From: JAQBXX01 sp947085325
GTDB lineage: Bacteria > Pseudomonadota > Gammaproteobacteria > SURF-13
Assembly (NCBI GenBank): GCA_947085325.1
Contig: CAMTVY010000008.1
Location: 1 to 64,000 of the forward strand
Direction: 5' to 3'
DNA length: 64,000 bases
The notes below the pieces were generated by a model. The model ran no database searches. It was given only the letters and a program-made list of their open reading frames with translations, and was not told the DNA's origin. This document shows, piece by piece, positions 7,603 through 16,103 of the stretch (position 1 is the first letter of the stretch; each line of letters begins with the position of its first letter). The position numbers were made by a program, and so were the translations under genes.

Positions 7603-9663
7603 ATGCCGATTACAGCTACAGGTCTCGGTTCCGGGTTAGACGTTAACGGCATCGTCAATCAGTTGATAGGTCTTGAGCAGCAACCCTTGATTGCGCTCGG
7701 CCGGAAAGAGGCCGTGTTTCAGGCCAAGATCAGCGCCTACGGCAGCATCAAGAGTGCACTGTCATCCTTCCAGGCCGCAGTGCGCGGTGTCAGCGACATT
7801 TCCAGATTCCAGGTTTTCAAGGCCACTTCGGCAGACACCACGCTTTACACCGCGACGGCTTCGAGTGCCGCGGCGGCGGGTGGCTATGGTATCGAAGTGG
7901 TTCGCCTCGCCAAGGCGCACAAGATCACCACCGCCGGGCAGGCCAGCAGCACCGCCACGATAGGTGCGGGTACTGCGACTACACTCACCTTTGATTTCGG
8001 CACCATCGGTGGCGGCACATTAGGCGTGGATGGTAAATATACCGGCGCGAGCAGGACGTTTGATCTCAACCCGCTCAAGTCCACCAAGACTGTTACTATC
8101 GATAGCACTAACAACACACTTGAGGGCATACGCAACGCGATCAACAACGCGAATATCGGTGTGACCGCCACCCTCTTGAATGACGGCAGCGCCAGTACGC
8201 CATATCGTTTGGTGCTGACCCCTCATGACACCGGCGCGGCGAACAGTTTACGTGTCGCAGTGTCAGGCGATGCGACCTTGCAGGGTTTGCTGGCCTACGA
8301 TAGTACGGCAACGCAAAACCTCGCACAGACGGATGCTGCCCAACATGCGAGCCTGAACAATGCCCAGCTCGTGGTGGACGGCTTCACCGTTAGCAAGGCC
8401 AGCAATACCGTCACCGATGTGATCGCGGGCGTGACCCTGAACCTGGTCAAGGCCAGCGCAACGGGTGTCGCCACCACGCTCACAGTGGCACGTGATAGCG
8501 CCAGTGTAAAGGGCTCCGTCGAATCGTTCGTCAAGGCTTACAACGACATCCAGAAGACCATTACCGGCCTGACGGCTTATAACGCCAGCACCAAGCAGGG
8601 GGCGGTACTGCAGGGTGATTCCTCAGCCGTCGGCGTGCTGAACCAGATACGCGGTACGCTCAACAGCCCCATTCAGTTTGCAACCGGCACACTGACGCTG
8701 TTGTCGCAAGCCGGGATCAGTTTCCAGAAAGACGGTACCTTGAGCCTGGATAGCACCAAGCTCGATACGGCAATCACCAGTAATGCCAATGACATTGCCA
8801 AGCTGTTTGCCGCAGTGGGTACGTCCACGGATAGTCTGGTCAGCTACGCGAGCGCAGCGGCCAATACCAGGCCCGGCAGTTATGCGGTGAATGTCACGAC
8901 GCTTGCCGCGCGCGGCGCGTATACCGGAGCGGCGACGGCGGCTTTCCCGCTCACGGTAGACGCCACTAACGATAGCTTTGCCGTCAAGGTCAATGGCGTG
9001 ACCTCAGCCACCCTCGCCCTGGCGCAAGGCAGTTATACCACTGCGGCCGATCTGGCCGCGCAGATACAGGCCAGGATTAATGGCGACAGCGCACTGACGG
9101 CGGCAGGGGCGTCCGTGAACGTGACCCACAATGGCACGGCCTTTGTCGTTACCTCCAACAATTACGGTGCGTCCTCCACGGCGGAATTTACCGCCATAGA
9201 TTCCAGTACCACCGCCAGCCTGGGATTCGCCGTTGGCGCGGGAACGGCGGGGGTCAATGCAGCGGGCAGTATCAATGGCGTCGCCGCCACGGGGGCGGGT
9301 CAGTTCCTCACCGGCGCCGCCAGCGATAACGCCGAGGGATTAAAAATACAAGTGCTCGGCGGTGTGACCGGCAGCCGCGGTACGGTAAATTATTCTCAAG
9401 GCTACGCTTATCAATTGGATAAATTGGCCGCTATCCTGTTGGGGGCATCGGGCCCGGTCACCAGCCGTACCGAAGGCATCACCAAAAGCATCAAGGATAT
9501 TGGCACGCAGCGCGATACGATAAATCGTCGTCTGGGAGATGTCGAACGGCGTCTGCGGGCGCAATTTAACAGCCTCGATGCGGCGATATCAAAATTGAAG
9601 AGTACAAGTGATTTTCTCACGCAGCAGTTGGGCCAACTGTCACAACTGTCAACCGCGAAATAA
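7603..9663 (+). CDS. fliD: Flagellar filament cap / hook-associated protein 2
   Basis: FliD caps the growing filament and folds exported flagellin. The FliD N-terminal domain is clear at residues 1-100, opening ITATGLGSGLDVNGIVNQL. The C-terminal domain contains LTAYNASTKQGAVLQGDSS and a coiled-coil tail (about residues 620-686) rich in RRLGDVERRLRAQFN. At 686 residues it is longer than the usual 450-500. The excess is an Ala/Thr/Gly-rich insertion near residues 425-590 with flagellin IN-like sequence, echoing the enlarged flagellin. The ribosome site is TTGAGG ten bases before the ATG. Confidence 0.93.
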   Translation: MPITATGLGSGLDVNGIVNQLIGLEQQPLIALGRKEAVFQAKISAYGSIKSALSSFQAAVRGVSDISRFQVFKATSADTTLYTATASSAAAAGGYGIEVVRLAKAHKITTAGQASSTATIGAGTATTLTFDFGTIGGGTLGVDGKYTGASRTFDLNPLKSTKTVTIDSTNNTLEGIRNAINNANIGVTATLLNDGSASTPYRLVLTPHDTGAANSLRVAVSGDATLQGLLAYDSTATQNLAQTDAAQHASLNNAQLVVDGFTVSKASNTVTDVIAGVTLNLVKASATGVATTLTVARDSASVKGSVESFVKAYNDIQKTITGLTAYNASTKQGAVLQGDSSAVGVLNQIRGTLNSPIQFATGTLTLLSQAGISFQKDGTLSLDSTKLDTAITSNANDIAKLFAAVGTSTDSLVSYASAAANTRPGSYAVNVTTLAARGAYTGAATAAFPLTVDATNDSFAVKVNGVTSATLALAQGSYTTAADLAAQIQARINGDSALTAAGASVNVTHNGTAFVVTSNNYGASSTAEFTAIDSSTTASLGFAVGAGTAGVNAAGSINGVAATGAGQFLTGAASDNAEGLKIQVLGGVTGSRGTVNYSQGYAYQLDKLAAILLGASGPVTSRTEGITKSIKDIGTQRDTINRRLGDVERRLRAQFNSLDAAISKLKSTSDFLTQQLGQLSQLSTAK

Positions 9664-9701
9664 ACCGGGAAACAATACCCATGGAGCAAAAGGAGTAAAC
9701 A

Positions 9702-10118
9702 ATGACTTTTTCAGGGGCGCGCAGTGCGCTGAGCAATTACAGCAAGGTCAGGCTGGCGACGGGTGTGAACGGCGCCAGCCCGCACGGCCTCGTTACCATG
9801 CTGCTGGACGGCGCATTGGAAAGGATCGCTACGGCGAAAGGACACATGCTGCGTGACGAGACGGCGGAAAAGGGCGTCTGCATCAGCCGCGCTATCGGGA
9901 TTCTGGACGGATTGCGCACCAGCTTGAATAAGGGTGCGGGCGGTGAACTTGCGGCGAATCTCGACGATTTGTACGGCTACATGGATCGCTGTCTGTTGCG
10001 TGCGAATTACGAAAAAAGTACTGGTCTTCTGGATGAAGTATCCGCCCTACTGCTGGAAATCAGAGACGCCTGGGTAGCAATAGCGCAGCAGAACGCTGCG
10101 TCGGCCGAGGGTGCCTAG
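9702..10118 (+). CDS. fliS: Flagellin export chaperone FliS
   Basis: A 138-residue helical protein with the FliS hallmarks GASPHGLVTMLLDGALERIATAK and, near the end, SALLLEIRDAWVAI. FliS binds the flagellin C-terminus in the cytosol and prevents premature polymerisation. The ATG follows AAAGGAG by seven bases. It lies 38 bases after fliD and 14 before the next small gene, so fliD-fliS-fliT-like is probably one transcript. Confidence 0.93.
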   Translation: MTFSGARSALSNYSKVRLATGVNGASPHGLVTMLLDGALERIATAKGHMLRDETAEKGVCISRAIGILDGLRTSLNKGAGGELAANLDDLYGYMDRCLLRANYEKSTGLLDEVSALLLEIRDAWVAIAQQNAASAEGA

Positions 10119-10132
10119 AGGGGGGTGCGTGT

Positions 10133-10477
10133 ATGGATATGACGATGGGATGCCCTGATCACGAGGACAGTGGCTGGAAGCGGCTGCATGATGTGGTGCT
10201 GCTGACGCAGGCCATGTACGGAGCAGCTCAGGCCCGCGAATGGGGTGTGTTCACGGAACTGGAGCAGCAACGGGCAGAGGTTCTGGATCATCTCACCCCG
10301 TTGGCGCCGCCTTCGGGTGCGGGGAATGGGGGGGTCGCCAAGCATATGCAAGAGCTGTTGCTAATCAACCAGAGTATGCTCAAGCTGGCGGAACAGGAGC
10401 GGAGCAGTATTGAGGTCGAGCTAAGGCATTTTCGCGAGTCGCAGCAGGCGCAGCAGGCGTACACCCGAAACCAGTAG
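10133..10477 (+). CDS. FliT-like small helical protein
   Basis: A 114-residue, mostly helical, charged protein with no signal or membrane segment. Its position right after fliS and its pattern (an N-terminal helix with LLTQAMYGAAQAREW, a C-terminal helix with LLLINQSMLKLAEQER) fit the FliT/FlgN-type export chaperones that bind FliD. Sequence signatures in this family are weak, so the name rests largely on context. The ATG at 10133 has a G-rich stretch (GAGGGGGG) upstream. Confidence 0.55.
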   Translation: MDMTMGCPDHEDSGWKRLHDVVLLTQAMYGAAQAREWGVFTELEQQRAEVLDHLTPLAPPSGAGNGGVAKHMQELLLINQSMLKLAEQERSSIEVELRHFRESQQAQQAYTRNQ

Positions 10478-10539
10478 CTGGCGGCACCCAATGCTGGCAC
10501 TATAAGAATCTATATCTGCACAGAAAAGGGCGGCGCGTT

Positions 10540-11112
10540 ATGGATAATCCGGAGACTCACCCTCTTTCAGGCGGCTTGGTGTATGAGGATCGCCTTGCGT
10601 TGCTGTGGGGTACGGTAGAGGCAAAGCCAGACGAATCCGAGCGCATTGCGCTGGAAGAGTCCAATCTCGATGTGTTGCACACCCTGTTGATGCTGGGTGA
10701 CCATCGTAGCGAGCTTGCCGAGGAGCCTGCCAATATGGCGCAGGAACTGGTGCGCATGGACTTCAAGCTCAATCTTGTGCTCGATCTGGTCGGAGAGGTG
10801 CTGTCCTACTACCACGATCAGCCTCCCAGGGTGCCGGTGCGATTGGGTATGCAGGGAATTGAGTGGGAGGCGGCCGAAGTCCCTCTTCCGGACACACTTG
10901 TCAGCATTGAGCTTTACCTCAGCATGCGCTATCCGCGTGCACTCCGCCTGCAAGGCCGGGTGCGTAGCGTAACGCCATCGGCGCAGGGGAAGCGCGCCGT
11001 CGTCATATTTGAGGGCACTGGTGAGGCCGTGCAGGATATGTTGGAGAAAATCATTTTTCGTCATCACCGCCGGAGTATTGCACACGCGCGGCGCAGCGCC
11101 ACCCCTCGCTGA
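10540..11112 (+). CDS. PilZ-like domain protein of the flagellar cluster
   Basis: A 190-residue cytosolic protein. The first ~85 residues are helical and acidic; a beta-rich PilZ-like domain follows (about residues 95-170, with PVRLGMQGIEWEAAEVPLPDTL). Canonical PilZ proteins bind cyclic di-GMP through RxxxR and a later D/N-x-S-x-x-G. Here RVPVR occurs but runs straight into GMQGIEW, and the second motif is not recognisable, so ligand binding is doubtful. Genes like this are frequent between fliS and fleQ in gammaproteobacteria. A role in motility control is inferred. Confidence 0.65.
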   Translation: MDNPETHPLSGGLVYEDRLALLWGTVEAKPDESERIALEESNLDVLHTLLMLGDHRSELAEEPANMAQELVRMDFKLNLVLDLVGEVLSYYHDQPPRVPVRLGMQGIEWEAAEVPLPDTLVSIELYLSMRYPRALRLQGRVRSVTPSAQGKRAVVIFEGTGEAVQDMLEKIIFRHHRRSIAHARRSATPR

Positions 11113-11356
11113 ATCAAGTCCCTGTCTGGCTCTTGCGCTGCCTGGTTCGGGCGCTGTCTTGTGTAATTGCCGGTCACAGGGTATCTTGCTTTCAGGTATC
11201 TGTCTTCAATACACTTGCCACATAACTAGAATCTCTATCACAATTTCCGAGGCTGACTGTCGGCTGCTTCCATGATCGATGGAGTAACCGATATGCTTTC
11301 GGGCGGCGGCCATGTGTCCATGGCGAGGCCCAGAATATATCAAGGAAAGGAGTCGG

Positions 11357-12805
11357 ATGCCCGCAGTAACGACAATCTTGGTGGTTGAATCGGATGTGGC
11401 AAGGCGCAAAGAACTCACGACGATTCTTGAGTTCATCGACCATGCGGTGATTATAGCTGCTGAGTGTAAGCACTGGCGTGAGGTTGCAGGACCACCCGAC
11501 AGTCTGCATGCCGTATTTCTGGGGAATTGCGGCTCGATGGAGTCACGCGTTGCGGTGCTGAACGAAGTCAAGGAGTGGTCACCACAGATTCCAGTCCTGT
11601 TGCTGGTGGGTAGTGCCGATAAGTACAGCCTTTCTCAAGAACTTGTTTCCGGTACCCTTGCGCGCGTAGATGTACCGCTGAAGTACGCACAGCTTAGCTA
11701 TGCCCTGCAGCAGGCGCAGATTTACCGTGACAGCCGTGAATCGAGCAAGGCGAAAAGGCCGCTGGAGGTATTTCGCAGCCTGGTTGGCAACAGTCGCAGC
11801 ATTCGCGCGGTACGCAAGCTCATTGAGCAGGTCGCCGAGACGGATGCCACTGTGCTCATATTGGGGGAATCGGGTACCGGCAAGGAGGTGGTGGCGCGTA
11901 ATATTCATTATCACTCTTCGCGTCGCGACAAACCCTTTGTGCCGGTGAATTGCGGCGCAATCCCGCCCGATCTTCTGGAGAGTGAGTTGTTCGGGCATGA
12001 GAAGGGCGCTTTCACCGGCGCCATCTCGGCGCGCCAGGGGCGGTTTGAGCTCGCCGAATCCGGCACCTTGTTTCTGGACGAGATCGGCGACATGGGCTTG
12101 TCGATGCAGGTGAAATTGTTGCGCGTTCTGCAGGAGCGCACGTTCGAGCGTGTGGGCTCCAACAAGCAAATCCACGTGAATCTGCGTATCATCGCCGCCA
12201 CGCACATCAAGCTTGAAGAAGCCATCCGCAGCGGCAGGTTTAGGGAAGACCTGTATTACCGTCTGAATGTGTTTCCCATTGATATGCCCCCGCTGCGCGA
12301 ACGGGTCGAGGATATCCCGCTGCTGGTCAATGAACTGATTTTGCGCATCGAGCATGAAAAGCGCGGTTCAGTACGGCTGACACCTGCGGCCGTTCTGGTT
12401 CTGTGTCAGTATCCATGGACAGGCAATGTGCGTGAGCTTGCCAACCTGATTGAGCGCCTTGCAATCCTGTACCCCTATGGGGTAGTGGATGTGATGGACT
12501 TACCCGAAAAGTTCCGTGCGCAGGGGCAGGGGGGCAGCCGCGCCACGTCCGCAGAGGATGAAGAGGTGGCGATACCCGCGTCACCGCTGACTACGCACGA
12601 TGCTCTGCCACGGTTGCCGCGCAATGGCATTGACCTCAAGGAGCATATGCAGCACATGGAGGTCACGCTGATTCAGCAGGCGCTGGAGGAGTCGAGCGGC
12701 GTGGTGGCGCACGCCGCCAATTTGCTCAAGATGCGCCGCACCACGCTGGTGGAGAAGATGCGCAAGCTCGGGCTGAGCCGTGCCGACGCAACGTCGGAAT
12801 TTTGA
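11357..12805 (+). CDS. fleQ: Flagellar master regulator, sigma-54 activator FleQ
   Basis: A 482-residue enhancer-binding protein. An atypical receiver (residues 1-120) has no aspartate at the usual phosphorylation site (AVFLGNC), as in Pseudomonas FleQ. The AAA+ domain follows: Walker A GESGTGKE near 173, GAFTGA near 217 and FLDEIGDM near 237. A Fis-type helix-turn-helix ends the protein (about 440-480). FleQ activates class II flagellar genes with RpoN and responds to cyclic di-GMP. The ATG at 11357 follows AAGGAAAGGAG and starts the conserved sequence. The 244 bases upstream hold no gene; TTGCTT and ATACAC 17 bases apart near 11187-11215 are a weak promoter candidate. Confidence 0.93.
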   Translation: MPAVTTILVVESDVARRKELTTILEFIDHAVIIAAECKHWREVAGPPDSLHAVFLGNCGSMESRVAVLNEVKEWSPQIPVLLLVGSADKYSLSQELVSGTLARVDVPLKYAQLSYALQQAQIYRDSRESSKAKRPLEVFRSLVGNSRSIRAVRKLIEQVAETDATVLILGESGTGKEVVARNIHYHSSRRDKPFVPVNCGAIPPDLLESELFGHEKGAFTGAISARQGRFELAESGTLFLDEIGDMGLSMQVKLLRVLQERTFERVGSNKQIHVNLRIIAATHIKLEEAIRSGRFREDLYYRLNVFPIDMPPLRERVEDIPLLVNELILRIEHEKRGSVRLTPAAVLVLCQYPWTGNVRELANLIERLAILYPYGVVDVMDLPEKFRAQGQGGSRATSAEDEEVAIPASPLTTHDALPRLPRNGIDLKEHMQHMEVTLIQQALEESSGVVAHAANLLKMRRTTLVEKMRKLGLSRADATSEF

Positions 12806-12871
12806 CAAGTCAGCACGACGAAATGGGGGGCGTAGTTTGTAACCTGCTGTTTTATAGATAGCGAGCAACTG

Positions 12872-12887
12872 CGGCACAGGTTTTGCA
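12872..12887 (+). promoter_or_regulatory. Sigma-54-type promoter for fleSR
   Basis: GG at 12873-12874 and GC at 12885-12886 in CGGCACAGGTTTTGCA keep the exact RpoN spacing and match most of the consensus. Transcription would begin near 12898. This agrees with the known FleQ/RpoN control of fleSR in Pseudomonas. Confidence 0.7.
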
Positions 12888-12901
12888 AGACGACCTGTAC
12901 T

Positions 12902-14185
12902 ATGCAGAGCGAACGCCGACAAGACCCGCACGACACCTCGACCAGCCGTGGCTTGGAACAGGCGTTTGGCGTCTTCAACCAGATATCGGCACAACTCACC
13001 ACGGCCTATCATGCCCTCGAAGAACGTACGGCACTGCTCAATGCCGAACTTGCCGCAGCGCGCAGTGAGCGTCTGCAACAGCTCACGGAGAAGGAGCGTC
13101 TGGCAAGCAGGCTGGAGACACTGCTCAACGCATTGCCCGCTGCTGTCGTTGTGCTTGACGGATCAGGGTGCATCGCTGAATGTAATCCCGTCGCACGTGA
13201 CTTTCTGGGCGAGCCACTGGTGGGACAGCGTTGGGCCAAGGTTTTTGATCGCGCATTTGTTCCGCGTCTGGTCGAGCATCAGGAACTCAGCCTGCGTGAT
13301 GGTCGGCGCGTTTATATGTCGCAAAGTACGCTCGGTGTTGAGCCGGGACGCATTCTTCTGTTCAAGGATGTGACTGAAACACGCGTATTGCAGGAGCGGC
13401 TTGATCACCATCAGCGCCTTTCAGCCATGGGCGAAATGACCGCCAGCCTTGCCCACCAGATACGTACACCACTGGCGGTGGCACTGCTCTATAGCGAACA
13501 ACTTCTGAATCCGAATCATGCTCCGCAGGAAGTGGGGCGCTACGCTGAAAAAATACGCTCTCGCCTGGGCCATCTGGAGTCCCTGGTCAACGACATGCTG
13601 TTATTTGCACGCGCCGGTAGTGGCGGGGATGTAGAGCCACTGGCAGTTGGATCATTGCTGCATGAGTTTTCGCAGGCAATGGAAACATACGTCTCAACGG
13701 GTCAGTGTGCGCTGACCATCGTGGACGAGACGCACGATGCGCTGCTGCACGGTTATCAGCAGGCCTTGCTGAGTGCATTACAGAATCTTGCCACCAATGC
13801 CATGCAGGCGTGTGGTGAGAAAACGCAGCTTGTTCTCACCGCGCGGTCTGCCGTTGATGATCAGGGTTGTTCGCAGGTATTGCTTGCGCTCAGTGATAAC
13901 GGGCCAGGCGTGCCTGCGGAGGTGCGCGAGCGTATTTTCGAGCCGTTTTTTACTACGCGCAGCGACGGCACCGGCCTCGGACTTGCCGTAGTGCAGTCGA
14001 TCGTGCATGCCCACCACGGCAGCGTGCAGCTTGAGTCTGTACCCGGCAAGGGCAGTACATTTACCCTGAGGTTACCCGTCATTTCCGCTCCGGAAGCGAT
14101 GGCGAGCGGCACTCAGGCGACGACATTGAATAGCACTTTATCCCGACCCAATTTATCCAACTCTGCAACAAGGAGTACCCCATGA
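12902..14185 (+). CDS. fleS: Flagellar sensor histidine kinase FleS
   Basis: A 427-residue soluble kinase. An N-terminal coiled coil (about residues 18-75) is followed by a PAS domain (75-165), the phospho-acceptor helix SLAHQIRTP (His near 185), and a HATPase domain with NLATNAMQA, DNGPGVP and GTGLGLAVV. It phosphorylates FleR to switch on class III genes. Only about four bases separate the predicted sigma-54 start site from the ATG at 12902. Either the mRNA is almost leaderless or translation begins later; a TTG at 12953 opens the conserved LEQAFGVFNQ segment. The gene overlaps fleR by four bases. Confidence 0.9.
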   Translation: MQSERRQDPHDTSTSRGLEQAFGVFNQISAQLTTAYHALEERTALLNAELAAARSERLQQLTEKERLASRLETLLNALPAAVVVLDGSGCIAECNPVARDFLGEPLVGQRWAKVFDRAFVPRLVEHQELSLRDGRRVYMSQSTLGVEPGRILLFKDVTETRVLQERLDHHQRLSAMGEMTASLAHQIRTPLAVALLYSEQLLNPNHAPQEVGRYAEKIRSRLGHLESLVNDMLLFARAGSGGDVEPLAVGSLLHEFSQAMETYVSTGQCALTIVDETHDALLHGYQQALLSALQNLATNAMQACGEKTQLVLTARSAVDDQGCSQVLLALSDNGPGVPAEVRERIFEPFFTTRSDGTGLGLAVVQSIVHAHHGSVQLESVPGKGSTFTLRLPVISAPEAMASGTQATTLNSTLSRPNLSNSATRSTP

Positions 14186-15612
14186 GTTTGTCCACTGTTC
14201 TGGTTGTTGAAGATGATGCGTCGTTACGTGAAGCCCTGTGTGACACGTTGCAGCAGGCGGGCTATGGTGTGGCTGCCGCCGCAGACGGGCGTGCCGCGTT
14301 GGAGGTGCTGAGCGACAGTCAACGTGGCCCGGGAATCGGCATGGTGGTGAGTGACGTGCAGATGAACCGCATGGACGGCCATACCCTGCTCAAACAGCTG
14401 AGACAACAGCGGCCTGATTTGCCGGTGTTGCTGATGACGGCATATGGAACCATCAAGCATGCAGTGGAGGCGATGCGTGATGGCGCGGTGGATTATCTTG
14501 TGAAGCCATTCGAGGCCGAGGCGCTGATCCAGCGCGTTACACGCTTTGTGGTGCGGGAGGCGGCTACAGGCTCTGAGTGGACGACAAGAGATGCACGCAC
14601 GCGCGAGATCACGGAGTTGGCGCGGCGAGTGGCGGGCAGTGATGCAACCGTGATGATCGGCGGCGAATCCGGCACAGGCAAGGAAGTGCTGGCGCGTTTT
14701 ATCCACCAGCACTCAAAGCGCAGCAAGCAGCCGTTTATCGCTATCAATTGTGCTGCAATACCGGACAATATGCTGGAGGCCACGCTGTTCGGTTATGAGA
14801 AAGGCGCGTTTACAGGCGCTTATCAGGCCTGTCCCGGGAAGTTTGAGCAAGCCGACGGCGGTACCTTGTTGCTGGATGAAATCTCCGAGATGGATCTTGG
14901 CCTGCAGGCAAAGCTGTTGCGCGTGTTGCAGGAACGCGAGGTAGAACGACTGGGCGGGCGCAAGACGATACCGCTCAATGTGCGTGTTCTCACAACCTCG
15001 AACCGGATCATGCGCGAGGAGGTTGCCGCAGGACGTTTCCGCGAAGACCTGTTTTACCGGCTGAATGTATTCCCGCTTTACCTGCCACCGCTGCGCGAAC
15101 GTACCCAGGATATTCTGCCGCTTGCCACCCATCTTCTTGCGCGCCACGCACGCGCCGCAGGCCACGCCATGCCGGAATTTACGCCAGCGGCGGAGCAGAA
15201 GCTGTTGACCCACCCATGGCCGGGGAACGTGCGCGAACTCGACAATCTGATTCAGCGCGTCCTGATTCTGCATTGTGGCGGCCAGATTGAGGCCGAAGCC
15301 CTGTCCTTCGATGTCGATCAAGACCGACTTTCCAGCACTCTTTCCAACACTGAGGCGCCCGTTGCCGCACAGGGCGACGCGCTGGGGCACGACCTCAAGG
15401 CGCGTGAGCAGGATCTCATTATCGAGGCGCTACGCGCTGGCCAGGGCAGCAGGAAATACGCGGCAGAGCGTCTGGGTATCAGCGAACGCACACTGCGCTA
15501 CAAGTTGGCGCGTCTGCGCGAGGCCGGTGTTTTTCTACCGGGCACAGTACTGGATGCCGTGCAGGGGAAGCCGTTCAAGATGCAGGCCCGGTTTGGTGTG
15601 GAAAATGCATAA
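14182..15612 (+). CDS. fleR: Sigma-54 response regulator FleR
   Basis: A 476-residue NtrC-family regulator. It has a true receiver with phospho-acceptor aspartate in VVSDVQMNRMDG (near residue 57) and VKPFEAEAL. The AAA+ core has GESGTGKEVLARF near 162, GAFTGA near 209 and LLLDEISEMD near 231. A Fis-type helix-turn-helix (AAERLGISERTLRYKL) lies near 430. Phosphorylated FleR activates the basal-body, hook and ring genes with RpoN. Its partner kinase gene overlaps it upstream, and fliE begins 63 bases downstream. Confidence 0.94.
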   Translation: MSLSTVLVVEDDASLREALCDTLQQAGYGVAAAADGRAALEVLSDSQRGPGIGMVVSDVQMNRMDGHTLLKQLRQQRPDLPVLLMTAYGTIKHAVEAMRDGAVDYLVKPFEAEALIQRVTRFVVREAATGSEWTTRDARTREITELARRVAGSDATVMIGGESGTGKEVLARFIHQHSKRSKQPFIAINCAAIPDNMLEATLFGYEKGAFTGAYQACPGKFEQADGGTLLLDEISEMDLGLQAKLLRVLQEREVERLGGRKTIPLNVRVLTTSNRIMREEVAAGRFREDLFYRLNVFPLYLPPLRERTQDILPLATHLLARHARAAGHAMPEFTPAAEQKLLTHPWPGNVRELDNLIQRVLILHCGGQIEAEALSFDVDQDRLSSTLSNTEAPVAAQGDALGHDLKAREQDLIIEALRAGQGSRKYAAERLGISERTLRYKLARLREAGVFLPGTVLDAVQGKPFKMQARFGVENA

Positions 15613-15675
15613 CAGGATCACAGCAACACGACCTCAAGTGGGTATAACCGCAGGGCTTGGGATCAGGAGATATAC

Positions 15676-15996
15676 ATGAACGATATTGATACTTCACAGC
15701 TGCTTACGCAGCTGCGTACGATGGCGGCGCAGTCCCAGGGGCGGCTGTCGCCATCGACTACAGGGGCATCCAGTACAGATTTCTCCGGCCTGCTGAAGAA
15801 TGCCGTAAACCAGGTCAACGAAACGCAGCAGACAGCCAGACAACTGGCATCCGCCTTCGAGACCGGCAACAGCAAAGCAGACCTGTCGGAAGTGATGGTG
15901 GCGCTGCAGAAGGCCAGTGTTTCTTTTCAGGCCATGACGCAGGTGCGTAACAAGCTGGTATCGGCGTACCAGGACATAATGAACATGCAGGTGTGA
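15676..15996 (+). CDS. fliE: Flagellar hook-basal body protein FliE
   Basis: At 106 residues it has the usual family length. FliE links the MS ring to the proximal rod and is an early export substrate. The conserved segment DFSGLLKNAVNQVNETQ and the C-terminal block VMVALQKASVSFQAMTQVRNKLVSAYQDIMNMQV-type signature are both present. AGGAGA lies six bases before the ATG. It begins the structural run fliE-F-G-H-I-J. Confidence 0.94.
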   Translation: MNDIDTSQLLTQLRTMAAQSQGRLSPSTTGASSTDFSGLLKNAVNQVNETQQTARQLASAFETGNSKADLSEVMVALQKASVSFQAMTQVRNKLVSAYQDIMNMQV

Positions 15997-16001
15997 GCGG
16001 C

Positions 16002-16090
16002 AGAGAAAAGAGCAAAGATACAAGAGAAAAGACATGTTAATTAAATCCTCTGGATGGGTTCCCCCTTTCCCCTTTTCTCTTTTCTCTTGT
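16002..16090. repeat. Word-palindrome element between fliE and fliF
   Basis: AGAGAAAAGA occurs twice on the left (16002 and about 16022). The right arm CTTTTCTCTTTTCTCTTGT is its inverse, giving a perfect 12-base pairing (16020-16031 with 16079-16090). The centre is about 47 bases and ends in a pyrimidine tract, CCCCCTTTCCCC. It starts six bases after the fliE stop. It could form a hairpin in mRNA; its architecture resembles the other junction elements in this window. Confidence 0.6.
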
Positions 16091-16103
16091 CACTATTGTT
16101 AAT

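Noticed and set aside
16002..16090. CRISPR-like array
   Set aside because: The repeated words are short, inverted and without regular spacers, and no cas gene is present.
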